Assembly (NCBI RefSeq): GCF_040581485.1
Contig: NC_090133.1
Span: 17,422,001-17,486,000 of the forward strand
DNA: 64,000 nt
Source of the DNA: Linepithema humile
Taxonomy: Eukaryota; Arthropoda; Insecta; Hymenoptera; Formicidae
Reading direction: 5' to 3'
Part shown: positions 26,430 to 41,650 of the stretch, in pieces
Numbering within the stretch: position 1 is the first letter of the stretch
How the letters are laid out: every line of letters starts with the position of its first letter
The notes under the pieces: model-generated
The model's input: the letters and a program-made list of their open reading frames with translations, nothing else
Told to the model about the DNA's origin: nothing
Databases searched by the model: none
Translations under genes and position numbers: made by a program

Positions 26430-26900
26430 GCGCCGCGCGCGACCGTACGTTCCGTTCCATTCCTTCGCGCGCGCATAACCTACCCTTCCTCTCTGCTCTC
26501 GGTGTCGCTCGGCTTTGCTCGTACGCGCTCGTTCGCCATCCCGACGACTCCCAGAGAAACATCTGGCCCGGACGGCCGGACGTAAGTTACTGGCGTAATA
26601 TGGCGCGGAGCCGTGAAATATTCCTGCTCGAAGCGCTCGCCTCCGGCGACGTATATTTAAATAATTACTCCCCACCCCCTTCGTATGGCGCGTACGCCAC
26701 CGCTGACTTCCCGCCCGTGGCCATATTCCGTTCCCCGCGTACCCTTCCGCCATAATTCCTTACGTGATATTCGTCCCCTCGTCTTCCCCTGCCCACACCG
26801 CGTGATTCCACGCGTTGAGAGAACGAGGCAGCCGGCGCGGTGACTCGAGGAAAAATTAAAATTCCGGCCGAAGAACGCGCAGTGGCAGACCACCCCGAAG
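26120..26900. promoter_or_regulatory. GC/CpG-rich island inside intron 2
   Basis: This block is strikingly richer in GC and CpG than the surrounding intron, resembling the composition of the exon 1 leader. It holds a GGC tract (26377-26432). On the + strand a frame beginning MKDLDINIGHNRQPPG reaches GTAAGT at 26582, a good donor site. That would leave phase 2, which does not fit exon 3 (phase 0), so a coding alternative first exon is not supported; a non-coding alternative exon, promoter or enhancer remains possible. Confidence 0.3.
26377..26432. repeat. GGC trinucleotide tract
   Basis: Nearly uninterrupted GGC units with one ACGGT interruption, within the intron 2 GC island. It generates long spurious frames on both strands (poly-Ala on +, poly-Arg and poly-Ala on minus). 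Confidence 0.9.
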
Positions 26901-29900
26901 GGGACGCTTTTCCTCGCGATTTTCGCGCGACTCTTTCTCCACAGAATCGCGACCGTGGGTATATTAATTCTCGTTGTTTATCGCAGTGTAAAGAGTCGCG
27001 CGGAACAATTGTCTCCTCCTTCAAGAGCAGATGCTACGACAAATTTATAGTCAATTTATGTTCGAAGCAGATTTAACGAAAAGTTTCATTGCGAGGTATT
27101 TAATCAATGTGTGGCTAAAATTAGTTCCCAACATTTTAGTTAAATCAATATATTTTTTATTCTGAAGATGATTCTGAAGATAAAAATACTAATTTTTAAA
27201 TTCTTATCGCATGGTTAATACGAGAACATTAATTTATTTCTCATTAAAATATATAATGTGGAATTCTGATTTTTTAATGTGTAATCTGATTTTTAAAACA
27301 AGCGAGTTATACATATATTGGAACACATGTATTCAATAATTTTGATAGATAGTACAAAAAGAACCTTGATCATATTCATTTTCGATTTTTATAATGGCTC
27401 ATTAGCGAACTCGTTAAGCATCGTTGTACATATTGAACGTACGTGTACTTCGTTTGCATAATAAAACGCATTACATGAAACAGGTCGTTAACAAGCCGCT
27501 GGGAATAAACGGTTTAACGAGGGACATTGAAAGATTTAGGCAAACTAAGTTTCAATTTTGCTTTTCAATCAAATGGAAGCAAACTTTATCTTAGCAAATA
27601 TTTGAGATTAATTGCCAATATATTTAACCTTTTGCGGTCGTAATTTGGAATATTTTAACTATTTTGACGGGCAATTATGTAGCAGCTGACGATCGTAAAG
27701 AGGATTAGTATCGAAAATTGAGATTTTGCCGAATAATGACTTCTTCGCTAAAGAGGTTCTTAAAATTTATTACATTGCTGTTAAAAGGAAAATTATAATA
27801 AACCTCACAAAATGATATAAAATATTTGTTCCTTTGATTTGATTTACAACTTTAAAATTATTTTAATAATTTTATTATTTAATAATTTTAATTTTTTTTC
27901 AATATGTTGAATATGTTTAAGTTGAATGTGTTTTTATTACTTCTCTTTCCTACGAATAATAATCTAAGAACGACATAATAATCACGACATAAAGTGTGGC
28001 AAAATGGTTCAATATTCTTTTCAACCTGAATATATATGACCTCCCAGGAATTTCAAAATTAACACTTATGTCAGAAGGAAGTATAACCCGGAATATTGCA
28101 TGGGGTAGTCGTGAAGGAAGAGCGGAGTATCCGTAGGGTGAAATTTTATTGCGCGTAAGCTTAAATCGATCAGCAAAGTGGCCGCACGCGCTCAATCGCT
28201 ATCAGAGCCGCAGGCATAAATTTGATGCACGCGCGCGGATACGTACGAACACGTAGATACGTACGCCAAGAGTGGCTGTACCAAATCACGATCAAACACA
28301 CCTCATTAACCGTACATTTACCAACCTGGGTAAATTCAAAGCAGTGCGCTCGCTCGCGATACTGATCTGTGCTATACACGCCGCCGCGGTATTCCAATCG
28401 GTTTATAATAACATTCCGAGGTAATGTCGAAGCGAAGTCGCGCGTCGTAACGCCATTAAGAGAATCAATCTGCACGGTACTTCGAAACCGGAGAGTTCTC
28501 CGTGGGGACTATATTATCGTCGGGTCGAAAACGTTTGACCTTGTTTCCATCGCTGGTTTACTCGGTAATGCTCATATCGATTGATAGACTCAAAAATGCC
28601 TACGATGCAAAATATTCCATTTTGAGAATGATCTACTCTCAAATGTGTGAAAATATTTCAAAGAGAAATAATGTAATTATTTATATTTTATTATTAGAAC
28701 CTGAATAATTATAGGTAATGTAAGCAAATAATTTTGATGCATATACATGCACATACATTTAAATATAAATCATAGATATACGAAATTTCAATGTGTTTTT
28801 TAATTATAAATATTCAAATCATAATCCGATAAAATCTCTTTACAAATGGATATTTTTGAGTTACTGTTGCTTTCAGTTTAATATTATTAACACCCGCGAA
28901 AAATAAATTATTTATAGATTAAATCTAACACATTTCGTGTATACCTGCATAAATTCAATATAAAAATTCCATTAGTTTTATATAACCATTTTCAGAATGA
29001 TGTTTGATGTATTTTGCAAAAAATAAAAAAAATAGTACCTATTTCTTCGCGTAATCTTGGTTCAGTTGGATTCTTATTACGAGTGAAATACGCGTTCGAC
29101 GAGTTTGACAAGCGAATACGTTCATGCGACATTAAACGAAATTTACTTGCCTACGCCATCCGAGAGCGATGTTTAGTCAGGACGGTAATTCGGAGTCAGT
29201 GCACGCCGCGAAATTATAGTCAATGTAATGCCATTCCGTAATATCGAATCGTGCGCGCGGCCATATTCCGCCGTCGTCATTATTACCGGCATTATTCAAT
29301 GCATTTTCATATGCAAATCGCAGAGGGATTTGATCAGTCGTCAAAATATATTATTCGTTCGCAAGAATACTCACAGTGTAGCCGCAATAATACCATTAAT
29401 ATCTTCCACAGCATCGTTCACACTGATATATTTTCTAATTACAAATTTACAGACCAACGAATATTATATTAATAATTATATTACATAACCATCCTAAACC
29501 AAATGTTACGTTGATAATTATTACATACATGACCGTTCGGAACTACAAATTGTAATTTCCATTACGATTTTCTACGCTATAATAATTTCGATATATATGA
29601 ACTAGAAATATATATAATAGCTAGAAATGTTAAAATGTCTAATATTACTCAATTAGAATAGCTGAGTTATATACATAGCATTCAATTTCGACTTTGACCT
29701 AGTCATCTATTTAAACACAGATATCTTAAGAATATCTACGAGTTAATATGCTAAAGAAGTAGCTGAGCGACAATTAAGAAATTGTTCTTTGCTTCGGCGT
29801 TCGATGATTTTTTAATCGAATTATCGGATGCGAAGGAAAGAGCGGCTGATAAATGCGCGCATTCGTCTGACTCCTAGGGTGCACCTTAGCCAATCTGAAA

Positions 29901-32900
29901 GCGGTGCAATGCCGTATAACGAAATTTATGGACGCCACAGACGCGGCTTGTACGACCGCGGCTTTCGACGGTCTGCAAGCAGGGAAGAAGAAGAGGAGGA
30001 GGAGAGCGGGGTGGCAGTCCCGTTGGTACCGGCTGCAATAATTATTATCGAATTTCCATTCGACTCTCGTTTGCTTTCTTACACATCGAACCGCCGGAAG
30101 AAAAGAGGTCCAGGTCACTGTATCTGCGTAGCAGTACGACGCGAGTATGTAAACGACTCTACGACTTCGATTGTGCCAAGCAAGCTCGAATACATATCCC
30201 TCAATCATCAATATATAGGGAGTATTGGAAAAATCCGAAAAATTTGAAGACGTATCCCCGTTATGTCAAGTTAACAAGAGATATTTTTTTCATCCTTCCG
30301 TAACGATGATATATGTATATGTTCTCGAGGTCTTTTCGGACTTGTCAATATGGATATGGAAATAAGTCCTCTGCGAGATGGAATTCAAAATACCGCGGTG
30401 CCAAGGAAATGAAAGATACACAACACTTTCCATTGTTTGTTTATTTAAAAAATCTGCATTCGGATAGTCTAATATTGTGCTCTATATTGCTGTTGAATCA
30501 TGAATAACACGAATGGAAAGACTAATTTCCATGTTCATCACCATATATCAAATTATAATTGAAATAACTGGAAATGAAAGGGTTAATGCATATATACTGA
30601 CGGACGAGTTATTAAACTTTGTCAACACGCATTAACATGTATTTACAGTTGATCGGTAATGTGTTTTTTGAAACATTGTTAATGTTGCCATAGCGATGCA
30701 AAGTAGTTAATAATAATATACTACAAAATCAATTGAGACGTGTTTGCATTATACGACGTAACTAAATATTTTGAATCTAATAAAAAATGTCCGATGAAAG
30801 TAGCCACACAAAGTATTTTACTCTTAAAGAAAAAAATTTCTGGTTCTAACAAATCGTTTTCGTGACTTAGTAATGAAGACATGTATTTTGGCACACATTA
30901 AAAATAAGCAACAAGTGCTATATTGCCTGGAAGATTCTCTTTGGCAGAAATAGATTCCACATTGGTCAAGGAATCCGTTAAAAGAAAAATCGAGCATTCT
31001 ACAGAACACCCTATACATGGTCGATCTCGAAACTGCATACAGGTATCTGCATCAGCTACACGTGCCACCGAAGAGGTGCGACATATGGACGGGATTTACG
31101 ACAATGGTGTGAGCTATCGTTCGACGAGTCGAGTGGAATGATGCGATTAATTGATCCTCTGTCATTCTACGGGAATGGTTTAGACCAATGCAAATTTGAT
31201 AATATATGGCATTGCGTTCTTTAATTTACCACACAAATTGCATAAAGGTTCTTCTTCTAATTTAATTAAACCTTTTCACAGAATATAATAATGACGGCTG
31301 ATTGAAACGACAGGCTTTATTGAATTTTTAATTAAAACCAAATTACTGCTCCGCTGTTACACGATTCGATTTACCTTTCTAACTCGTCTGGTTGCCAGAG
31401 AACAATAAATTACTCTTATGTTCAATCACTACATTTCCTTCAAAGTACGAGTTTTCAATTTTATTCGTCCAACAATCGCGTTCAAAAGTCATCACGAACT
31501 GTAAACTTAATACGAATCACTGTCGCATATCTGTATATCAAGTTATATTTTCTATAGTTAATATAAATGCTGCACAAATAAATGGAAATCAAGATAAAAT
31601 AATGTTGTAACTCTTTTTTAGAGAAAGACGCTTATATTTGATTCTTGATTATTTGCTAGTTATTTAATTCATATTTTTTCGTATTTCACTGTCGTACAAA
31701 AGAATTTTGCGATACCAGTCGTGGTAATCAACAATTTCAACGTTGAATTTTTGTTTGCACATATGAAAGAGTTCGCATGAACGCCAATATTTATAAAGGA
31801 TAATGGCCAAAATTATTATCAAATAATGTCCCTCGAAATCCTCATAGAAAATAAAATGCGGTAACAAATGAGTTTCGTTAATACGCGAACAAATGCAATT
31901 GCAACGACATCGAACGAAATAATGCAGCAAAATTGAACGGTTAGCGGTAAGCTTCTTATTTCCGCAAACAATGCCCCGGGGAATTACGTTCAGAATGAAT
32001 CGGGTCCAATTATTCTATTCGAGTAATTATCCGATTTGACCCGGGCGCACAGGGGTAATATTATCTGCAGTTGGACACGCATTTTACGGAGTTTTCGACA
32101 ATAAAATGATTCGCGCGCTATAAAACACGATTTATCGTTCCGCCCTTTTTCCCGTCGTACGAAAGAACGCCGATTTATCTGGCGAGAGTATGCAATTTTC
32201 GGGGAGATTCTACATGTATCTGTCGGACGGAGCGCAAGGAGCTGGATACCGCAACCAGCAGTAATACATTTTATTATTCATCATACTGCACATTACAACG
32301 ATCCCGCTGCGTAACGTGTAATCCGTTTGCATAATGCGGCCTATATATGAAATGCCCCAGAAAAGCTTTATTGCCCATGCGTACCGAATGACACGGAAGA
32401 ACCGTAAGAAAAATCGATATTCCATTATAAATAATAAAACTGTTACGCGCCGAGGTATAAACGGAACCTGCATTATTGTAATTAGCTACCTCATTAACTT
32501 TCTCGTGGTTATGAACTAATATAGACACTTCCACCTTTAGCGCGAATTATGCTCAAGTTATATTATCGCTCCCGGTTTCTCCCTCGGATATATAAAGAAA
32601 TTCCAGATATATGACATAACTTTGGGATCTGATCTCCTCATGTTACTTTCGAGTTTGTTCTTCTTATTTCTACCACGCGCAGAAGTACCACTTATGTTTT
32701 TCTTTTCGTTGTATCCCAAGGGGCCGCTTGATCCAGATGATAAAATATATCTGTTCACTCTTCCCTCATACAACTGTGGAGAAACTTATAATAACTCGTG
32801 GTAAGTCAAACTAATCATCGATCATCGAATTCGTAACAATTAAAAAAAGCAGTAAACTCCTCAAACACTGTATAAATTCTCATATTTATGATAATTCAAC

Positions 32901-35900
32901 GTAACATTTTTTTACTACATATTTTAATTTTTGAATTTTGAAGTTCGATCCACCAACTATCAAGATATTTCCTATTCTACTTTTGATCTATTTTACATTT
33001 ATAGTTTCTTATTCGTTATTAGATACATAATGTAGTTCGCGATTGATCTCCCGGCTCAGATTTTTGTCACTCAGATTCGAGCATGTTCGAAGCCTTTGAT
33101 CCCTATCTTATTGATCCCCTTGCGCGACTCTGCTGTACCGAGTCGCGAATTTCCGACCGCCTCGAGACATCGACGTTGGAAATCCTCCAGATCGCTTGAT
33201 TTCCTGAAGGAAAATGTATCTCTGGTAATTTATCCGGTTACGAAAGCTATATGGGAATACGCAATATCGAGGCAGAAAGGAATTGTAAGAACGAATGTCC
33301 AATATAAAAATTTATTTAAATAGTCCCTTCGACGTTATTCCTGACAATATAATTATTCAACGATATTTACCACATCATACGATATATGAAATTTGTTTTT
33401 GTAAAATAAAATGTGTTTTTCGAGCTAGGTTTATCATAAATCAGAAATCAGATAAAAATTTGCTATGAAGAGATCAAATATTGCCAAAAAACTCAATACA
33501 AGACGTTACTGATCAAGCATATATTTCCTTCAAAAATTTCAAAGGCAACTGTTGTAATTTAAGGAGATACTTTATCTACGATAGTCAGGTATGCTTACGA
33601 GGCTGTCTTATCGCAAGGCGACATCGATCGATTGCCAAAGAACCAACCTTGACTTTTCCCCTCAGCCTTTCTGTTTACACCTACTCACATAGAAACTATA
33701 CCGGTCTCCTTAATACACACTTGGCATCCGTGGTCATTCATCTCGAGGGGCTACTCGAATTAACGAACAGTGACCACTACGTGAATTGACAGATTTACTT
33801 TCGCCGTTTCATAAAAAACACTTTCGTGAATGGTGATCGAATTCTTCGACAAATATCTAAACAAAATAACATCAACCGTCAAATGTCATAAGCAAACAAA
33901 TAAAACGAGATGACTTATAGACAACAGATTTTTACAAACATAAAAATGATATCAGAACAAAAGCGCAATATAAAAAAAAGTAATTCGCAAAAAAAACAAG
34001 TTAAAAATTCGCAATATTTACGAATGGATGACGATGAGGCAGCTACAGCGGAAACAACGGGGCATACACGAACAATTTTTCCCTTTCCGCTTCCGACTTG
34101 TGTTCGCGATCGTATTCATCGGAATTTGGTGTTAAATTGCAACCGGTCATGGAATTTACACGCTACGGTGAACATTAATTTAAAATCGCTCAAGATATAA
34201 AAAAGCGACAGCGTCGAAAGAGAATAAAGAAAGTTTGGTCTTTAATGTAGTTTTAATGTCTCTATGTGGAGTGCACAAGAAACCTATCCGAAACAGATTT
34301 CCATACCTTAACACCAATGTTCCGCAGATATATATTTCACCACAAAAGGTATACAGATAACTGCACAATCATTATTTCTCTCAAGCTTCAATGCAAAATT
34401 ACCCTTGCAAAAATAACTCTTTTCGCAGAAAGTTATAGAAAATTAAACAGAATAAAATATCGCACTGATTAAGAAATTTATTTTTTATAATTTATCGAAG
34501 ATAAATTCAAAACGCAGTGCAATATGCATAAATGCGTTATTAATATTACAATATTAGAAATAGACATATTTTTGGTTTGTGAGTTAAAAAAGAGAAATTA
34601 TTTGGATAAATATATCAGCGATTACATATCAGGTGTCTCTAAATCTCAGAAATTAAGTTCCGTCGCTTGAAGTTCCGATCACGTGGCCGGCAACGTGCGT
34701 GGAATTTAAAGGATACGATCGCGAGCAATTAGAAAGAAGGCTATACTTGAAATAATCTGGCTGCAGTTGGCATTTCGGCGAGCGTAAATCTTAAGCGAGA
34801 AGTTAACTACGGTCGAACTGTAGAGTCCTTTAAGCTATCGTAGCACAAAATATCCCTATAGCATCGTTTCGTGCTTTAACAAACCTGATGCATGTTAGAA
34901 AACGCCATTGTATTTTTTCATTCACGTAGAGAAAATGAGATATACGCTTGTTAGATTCTGGATGATGCACAAATTTGAAAACTGTGTGACGAGGACATAC
35001 ATATCACTTGCGGCTGATCGATTTAAAAATCCCGTTTAAAAAGCCTGACGAGGCGAAATGGGGACAACGTTTCACTAGAATGCAGCGGATAAAGTGCAGT
35101 CAGTGCAAGTAACACGATAGACCGATAAAGGCAATATCGGCGACGGACAGCTTTAGGTATAATCAATCGCTTCAATTTATCGTACTTTTTGTAATCGTTT
35201 CTCTGGCATCGCATTGCAATTACTTTGCATTGCATTTTATAATTCCTAAAGTCGAACTCGTTTTAATTCAATCGGCCTGCTTTTCAGTCGCAGTCCGGTC
35301 CAATGAGGCATAAAAATTATCCTCCATATCAAGTGAATTTTCCGTAGCGATTTCATCTTAACATCAATTTCCCTTCTCGCGCGTTTCTCTCATAGAGATC
35401 TGTCTCCGCGTGATCGTTGTCCGCACGGATCGTTTTATTTCACCTAATTCGAAAGCACGTCGCCGGAATTGAATGATCGAGGGGAAGAGAACAAGCAAAT
35501 TACAAAAAAAAGAAAAAAATTCTGTGGGCATTCGAACAGAGAAGCAAAGTCCACCTCGCTATCCATTATCTTCCATTACGGAGCACTACACTTTATAGAG
35601 AAAATTAATCCCTTAATAGCAGAATTTTTATTCAAGAAATTGTTTGTTAAATTGCAAAAAAAATCTAATTATTTTCGAATAAAATTATAATTTCGTATCT
35701 TCAACCAAATATATCAAATCATTCTCCAGTTTCCACAACTATTTTTTTATTAATTCGTTACTTATTCTCAGTTATTTCAAAAATTATTTATTCGAAATCA
35801 TAACTAAATCTTGAAGATATTATAAATATAAAAATTACACTAAAACACATTTAAACTTAGATTTCCCAAATTAATTAAATTAAGATACTGAACAAACTAT

Positions 35901-38900
35901 GCAGATTATGACAAAAAATGCAACTAAAACTCACGAATCATACAATGTAATTAATAACGACATATTCTTGATACCATCGTCAAATAAACAAAATTTATAG
36001 AGAACAATTTACGACACATGTACCTGTATAAATAACAGTGATCTGGAATTACATATACAAAACCATCTATCTATGTCGTCAATAATTCGAAATACAACCA
36101 TCGTTCAATACTTGGCTACTACTATCCATCAAGTTTCGACTCAAATCTATTACCCCTGAATCTATAAAATACAGTTTGTTGTTATTTCATTTTTTTCTTT
36201 TGTTTTTATTTATATCAGTGATACTGACAGCACAGACATATGATAGATTAAATAGTCCATAACATCCGAGAGTACACGAATCAAATGCAACATGTATAGA
36301 AAAAAAAAATATAAGCATATAAAAATGTCATGGAATTCCCAAAACTCTACCTGACAATTAAAAACTTGAATTCATCATCAATCTGCGAAAAATATCTGAT
36401 AAATATGTATAAAACATTTTATTTCTTTGCGTAAAAGTTTAACTTTAACGTAAGTCACTAAACGAACAAATGATATTTTAATGACCATATTGCAGTTATG
36501 AAGAATTAATCTATTCATGTCTGAAACAACCAAGCAAACGCAAAAAAAATATTTTTATGATTAATTATAATGGCACAGCGCGCTATTAATACGAGTATGC
36601 AAAATCACTTCTTGAAAAAAAGATACGAACAAAAATATGATCGTAGAAGTAAAAAAACGTAACATTGTATTGAAGAAATGAAAAATTATTTCCGATAATG
36701 TTCAAATATTGTTATCATTATTATATATTTTTGTAATAAATTTAATACAATACCGTCGTTTTCAAAAGTTCAATGAATTATTTTCGTAAAGGTATCAAAA
36801 TGGTAGGGTAAGATGGAAAGAAGTTTAAGGTGTCCCTGAGGGAAGAGTGTACGGTGAAAAATTGCGTGCGATCCAGCCAATAGGCGAGCACAATAGCGTC
36901 TTCGAGATGCGACAAGTTCGAGAGCCCCCCGCAACTCCTCGCGCACAAAGAGCACCCCTCCATAATTTTCTTTCCTTGCCTTTCTATCCTTGAAAAATCT
37001 TGAGCTTCGAGAATGGGACCTTTTCATACGAATGTTGAGCTAACGAGGTGATTGTCGCGCGCGCTATATTTTCGGAGACGTCGCATTCTCGCGCCGTAAT
37101 TTCTTGGAAATCGGCCAACGATATCTGATAATGTCAAAAGATCGAAAAGGAACGAATGGAAAACGATCGAGGATGCTTATATTTCACAAGTTAATAACGT
37201 CATAGAAAATTATGCAAAGTTATATCGTAGAAATTCCGCAAATTTCATGTAATAGCGCAGAAATTGATTCATACAATTATCACATTTTATTCATTTATAT
37301 AACCATTATCGCTATCGATAACTTTTAATCACGTTCCTTCAAATTTTATTCGTTTCATATATATATATACGCTTGTATATATACACTTGTAAATTTATTT
37401 TTAAATTTCAATAAATACACGAGTTACACGGTGCAGATCAAAAGAAATTTCCCGTATCGAGGGGTTAACGATCTCTCGTCGACCCCTGTACATCTGCTTG
37501 CAAGGGTGTCTGGCGCACCTCGATCACCTGTGTGTCCAACTAAATCGCGGGGTCGTGGGAACCACGGATGGGCTTCATGCGGAAGGGGACGCTTCACGCC
37601 TCGTCAAGTTGCGGCGAGTATAGTTATATAATATCGTCGGGAGACCGTTTTACCAGGGCTTGTGAGCACTGGCCTTTACGCGTCAGTCTCGTGCGCAGGG
37701 GAGACTAGAAAAGTCCAAGTTGCAAGCACGATACATATATACACCACAGATTATTGTCCACCATTGCGAGAGATTGCTACTGAAGCGTCCTGATATCCTG
37801 ATAGATTATATGTAAGTAATTTGTTATAGAATTGTTTAACAATATGTTTTCTGGCACGATACTGATAATTAGTACTATAGGTTTTTCAAACTCTTGTGTT
37901 TTTAAATTATTCTAAAAGAATAGCAATTCGTGCAAGCAATAGAAATTATTTTGTATAATTGACGAATGCCATGATTGAAAGCAATATTAGCCAACATGTT
38001 CAACCTACAAATATTCACGCGGCAACGACAAACATCATATCGTATGCACAATGTAATGCCGATATGTCAATATAAGCCGCTCCAGGCTATCGATACGTAT
38101 TTTAATGGAAAGCTCATGTAATAAAACGGATAAAAGCTTTCTCACGGATTATTTAAAATCGATTCTCTTTTAGCAAAAATCTTGTGGACAATTAAACATT
38201 TTAAATATTTTTAATATTAAAATTAAACACATGCTGTCTTACAATAAATATTAATTAATGTTCAAAAATAAACTGTAAAAAATTGTGTTATTAGTATTAA
38301 AATTTTTTATTTCTTAAAACTTTTCTATTCTCGATCGTTTGAATCTTGGATACAAGCTAGACAAAAATTCGATATCGACTCTTTAACCAACTTTGCGGTT
38401 CGGATACCGAGCAGTATCAATATTTTTTTAGAAAAAAAGACTATCGAACGAGTGAAGCTATTGATACTCAAACGTATCGATTGCGTTTCCAACCACTACC
38501 ATTAGCACTGAGGCGATCGGTACGGTCGAAGGGCGCGGAAAACACGTTTTCATTTAGCCGGGCTGCCGGGCGATTTAACGGGAAATCGCTCGGCCATAGA
38601 ACACCCGATAGGTCTAAAAGGGATCGCGGCGAATGGTTGAAGCCAGGATGCGAGCACACGCGAGAGAAAGAATGTCAGGGATCGAGAGGGAAACTCGACA
38701 TCGCACGCAAATTGACATAAAAGAGTACACGCATTGAATGCAAATGTCTCATTTCAAGAAATAAATTCTTTGTATAATTGTCATTTTTTTTAATAGTTTT
38801 ACGCGTACCGATTAATATAGTTGTCTCGATTAAATAATATTTCAAAAGTATATAAATTTGCATTAAATTTAAAACTTACAGTGGTGTGGCGGAAAGATAG

Positions 38901-41569
38901 ATAACATCAAATTACAATTGTGAGAAATGTATAATTTTATATAATAAATGTATTTTGTTTATTAATAGAATGCTATTATTAATTGTACCGTAAAGACCGT
39001 CGACAATGATTTCTAAACAGCATAGTACAAATACCAAAGAGAAAATTTCTCTTATAAATATCTGTTATACTAGAAAGATACAGTCGTATCCGCGGATCGA
39101 TTCGAATTAAAAAAGTTTCGCAAGAAGTCGTTGAAAGTTCTCGGTTAGAAAATACTGCTGTTTTTTTCTACAACTGCTCGAATGTATTGACACTATCTAT
39201 TGCTGTAAAAATGTATCATATGACAATTTTCTTGCCAAAAATTTTGACCCAAAGAAAATATCATTAGATTAAAAATCGAAATTTTATGCATATTTCTCAA
39301 TCGTCCAGATGTGCATTTAAAATTGTAAATTTATTTTCCAAATTTTTAATTAGTTCCTAAAATAAGTGCTTAAAATAAATTTTTAGAAAACGACCAATTA
39401 CAAATCTTTTCTTGTTATTAAACAACTTCTTTTTCTGTGTAACTTTATATGTGTTCGGCTTAAGGGGAAAAGTAACTAAAAACTTTTTCAATTTAAAAAT
39501 ACGCATCTAATTTAAATAATAATAAAAAAATAACTATAATAACAATAAATAATTTTAAAGTAATTATTTATTCCTATCGTGTGTTATATGGAACATTCAT
39601 ATCAATTATTTGCGAAATGGGATTTTAAAATTTGACTAACACAAAACATTAATTATTGCATGCGTACAACGTGGAAAGTACAATAGAGATTTATAAGGCG
39701 TAAGACACTACGAAATATTACTTCGTAGAAGTGCCAGTTCATCCAAAAGCCGCATCGCTTAAACGTACTTTGGAGAGAAGTTCGTCTACACCATTTCTCC
39801 GCTAAAGTTCGCAAAATAGCGCGTCTATTAAATCGTGATCAAAGTGGTGCGTCGTAATTTTTGACAATGGAGATTCGATAGCGGACAAACCAACCAGCAA
39901 GAGATGGTGGGCTCGGTGGAAGTTCTTAAATATACAGACAAGAAGTTCTTGCGCACCAGGCAACGATATATAGCATGTTCCAAAGTTATCAGCACATATT
40001 TTAACAATGGATTCTTTATGAATTATTAAAGATCTTTGCTGTGGGAAAATTTAAAGGGAAGTTATAGAACATTTGCATAAGAATTAAGTGTGAAATATAA
40101 TAAAAATTCTCTTAAAGGAAAATATATTTTAAATTATTTTAAAAATTGCTAAACGTCTCTCTTTCATTAGAATACTTGTAAAAATGTCTTTTCAATTTCA
40201 AACGTGCAACATACAACGTAAAATTATACTAAAAGCTCGGGGAACCGCGAATACTTTATATGGTCAATTAAGGGTTAAGAGCCAGAAGACTTTAAACTCT
40301 CTACTTTAAAATTTCATAGCAAACTTCACGACGCTATCGATACTCTTTTTTTAACCTCAATCCCATCGCTTTGCTTCCCATTGGAAAGAAGATTCACTTC
40401 GAGATGAAAGATAACAAAAGAACATGTATATATGAAAGAATTCGTCGTGATACAAATAGTAGCGAACTAGCTGATCGATTCTAGCATTTTGTCTCAACTA
40501 TTCTAGCCTCTTTGTAATGGCGATTTTAAGTCTCAGATGTTATGAAATCTAAAAAATAGCTTCTTAAAATCTATCGATAAAGTTAACGTTAGAAATTGCA
40601 GGATATCTCTTAGATAATTAAAAAAACAAATCAAATTGTAATGAAACATCTACACGAGATTAAACTTATAAATGCTGTAGCACTCATTTTCAGTTCAATA
40701 AATATGTTGCAAATATCAATTTCCTCCGATTATAAATGTTGAAATCTAATAATATGAGACTTATAACATGTGTGTCTTACAATTAATAAATAATACGCCA
40801 ATGTTTTTCGAAATGAATCAAAAAAACTGAAAAACACTCATAATTAACAGAATCGCAGAGAAACTATCTGCGAATATAACTGCTCTCTCGAAATGCGACC
40901 GCAAGTGAAGCCAGTACAGCCAGTAAAGCGGTAGCATTTTAACGAGTGCATCGATTTTTAAGTTGTCGCCGTTTACGAGAACGAAGCCAAATGATTTTTT
41001 TTACAACGATATTTTCGCGCCTCGCGGCGGTTCTCCGACAACCACGGAAATTTTGTGAGAGGTTTTCTCTCTCTCGAGAAATCGCCCGACCGTGTTTTTC
41101 GCGCGCTCCGAATATCGCGAATATGACTTTCGGTGGAATTGTCAGTCTTGTGGAAAAATCCGCAAAAAAATTCTAAAAATTAGAAAAATGCATAATTTCT
41201 GTATTTCAATGAAAGACAGGAAATAATCGAGAAGCTTTAACGTGGTATGAGTTTTATATGATCTTCCTATTTAAATTTTAATTCAAATAAAAATATAAAA
41301 TTTACAAACAACGAAAATTTTAAAATTATGCTAACATTAATAATACCAATATTTACTTTGAATTTTCTACAAAAATATAAATACGTGTTTGAAAGTAGAA
41401 ACACCTACACATACTATATGTAACTAATTTATTAAATTTAAAGCAACACGTGTTTCGTGATAGGATTTGAAACATTTTAAGGCCTCGCATTTAACGCGTA
41501 AGGTACCGTGCAGGGATCGCATAAACAGGATTTAATGCGCAAAGGAAGATCCAGCCTTATTTGTCCCTA

Positions 41570-41571
<2 letters not shown>

Positions 41572-41646
<75 letters not shown>
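41572..41646. repeat. TC dinucleotide microsatellite
   Basis: About 75 bases of CT repeat with one TTTC interruption near the middle. It is the longest simple repeat in the window. Confidence 0.97.

Positions 41647-41650
<4 letters not shown>

Noticed and set aside
26121..26753. 210-codon minus-strand open frame
   Set aside because: Composed largely of poly-Arg from the GGC tract and Arg-rich GC sequence; no domain, and opposite frames are equally open.
29774..30247. Overlapping 145-codon (minus) and 139-codon (+) frames
   Set aside because: Mutually antisense, with a GAAGAAGAGGAGG purine tract producing Glu runs; no family recognised.
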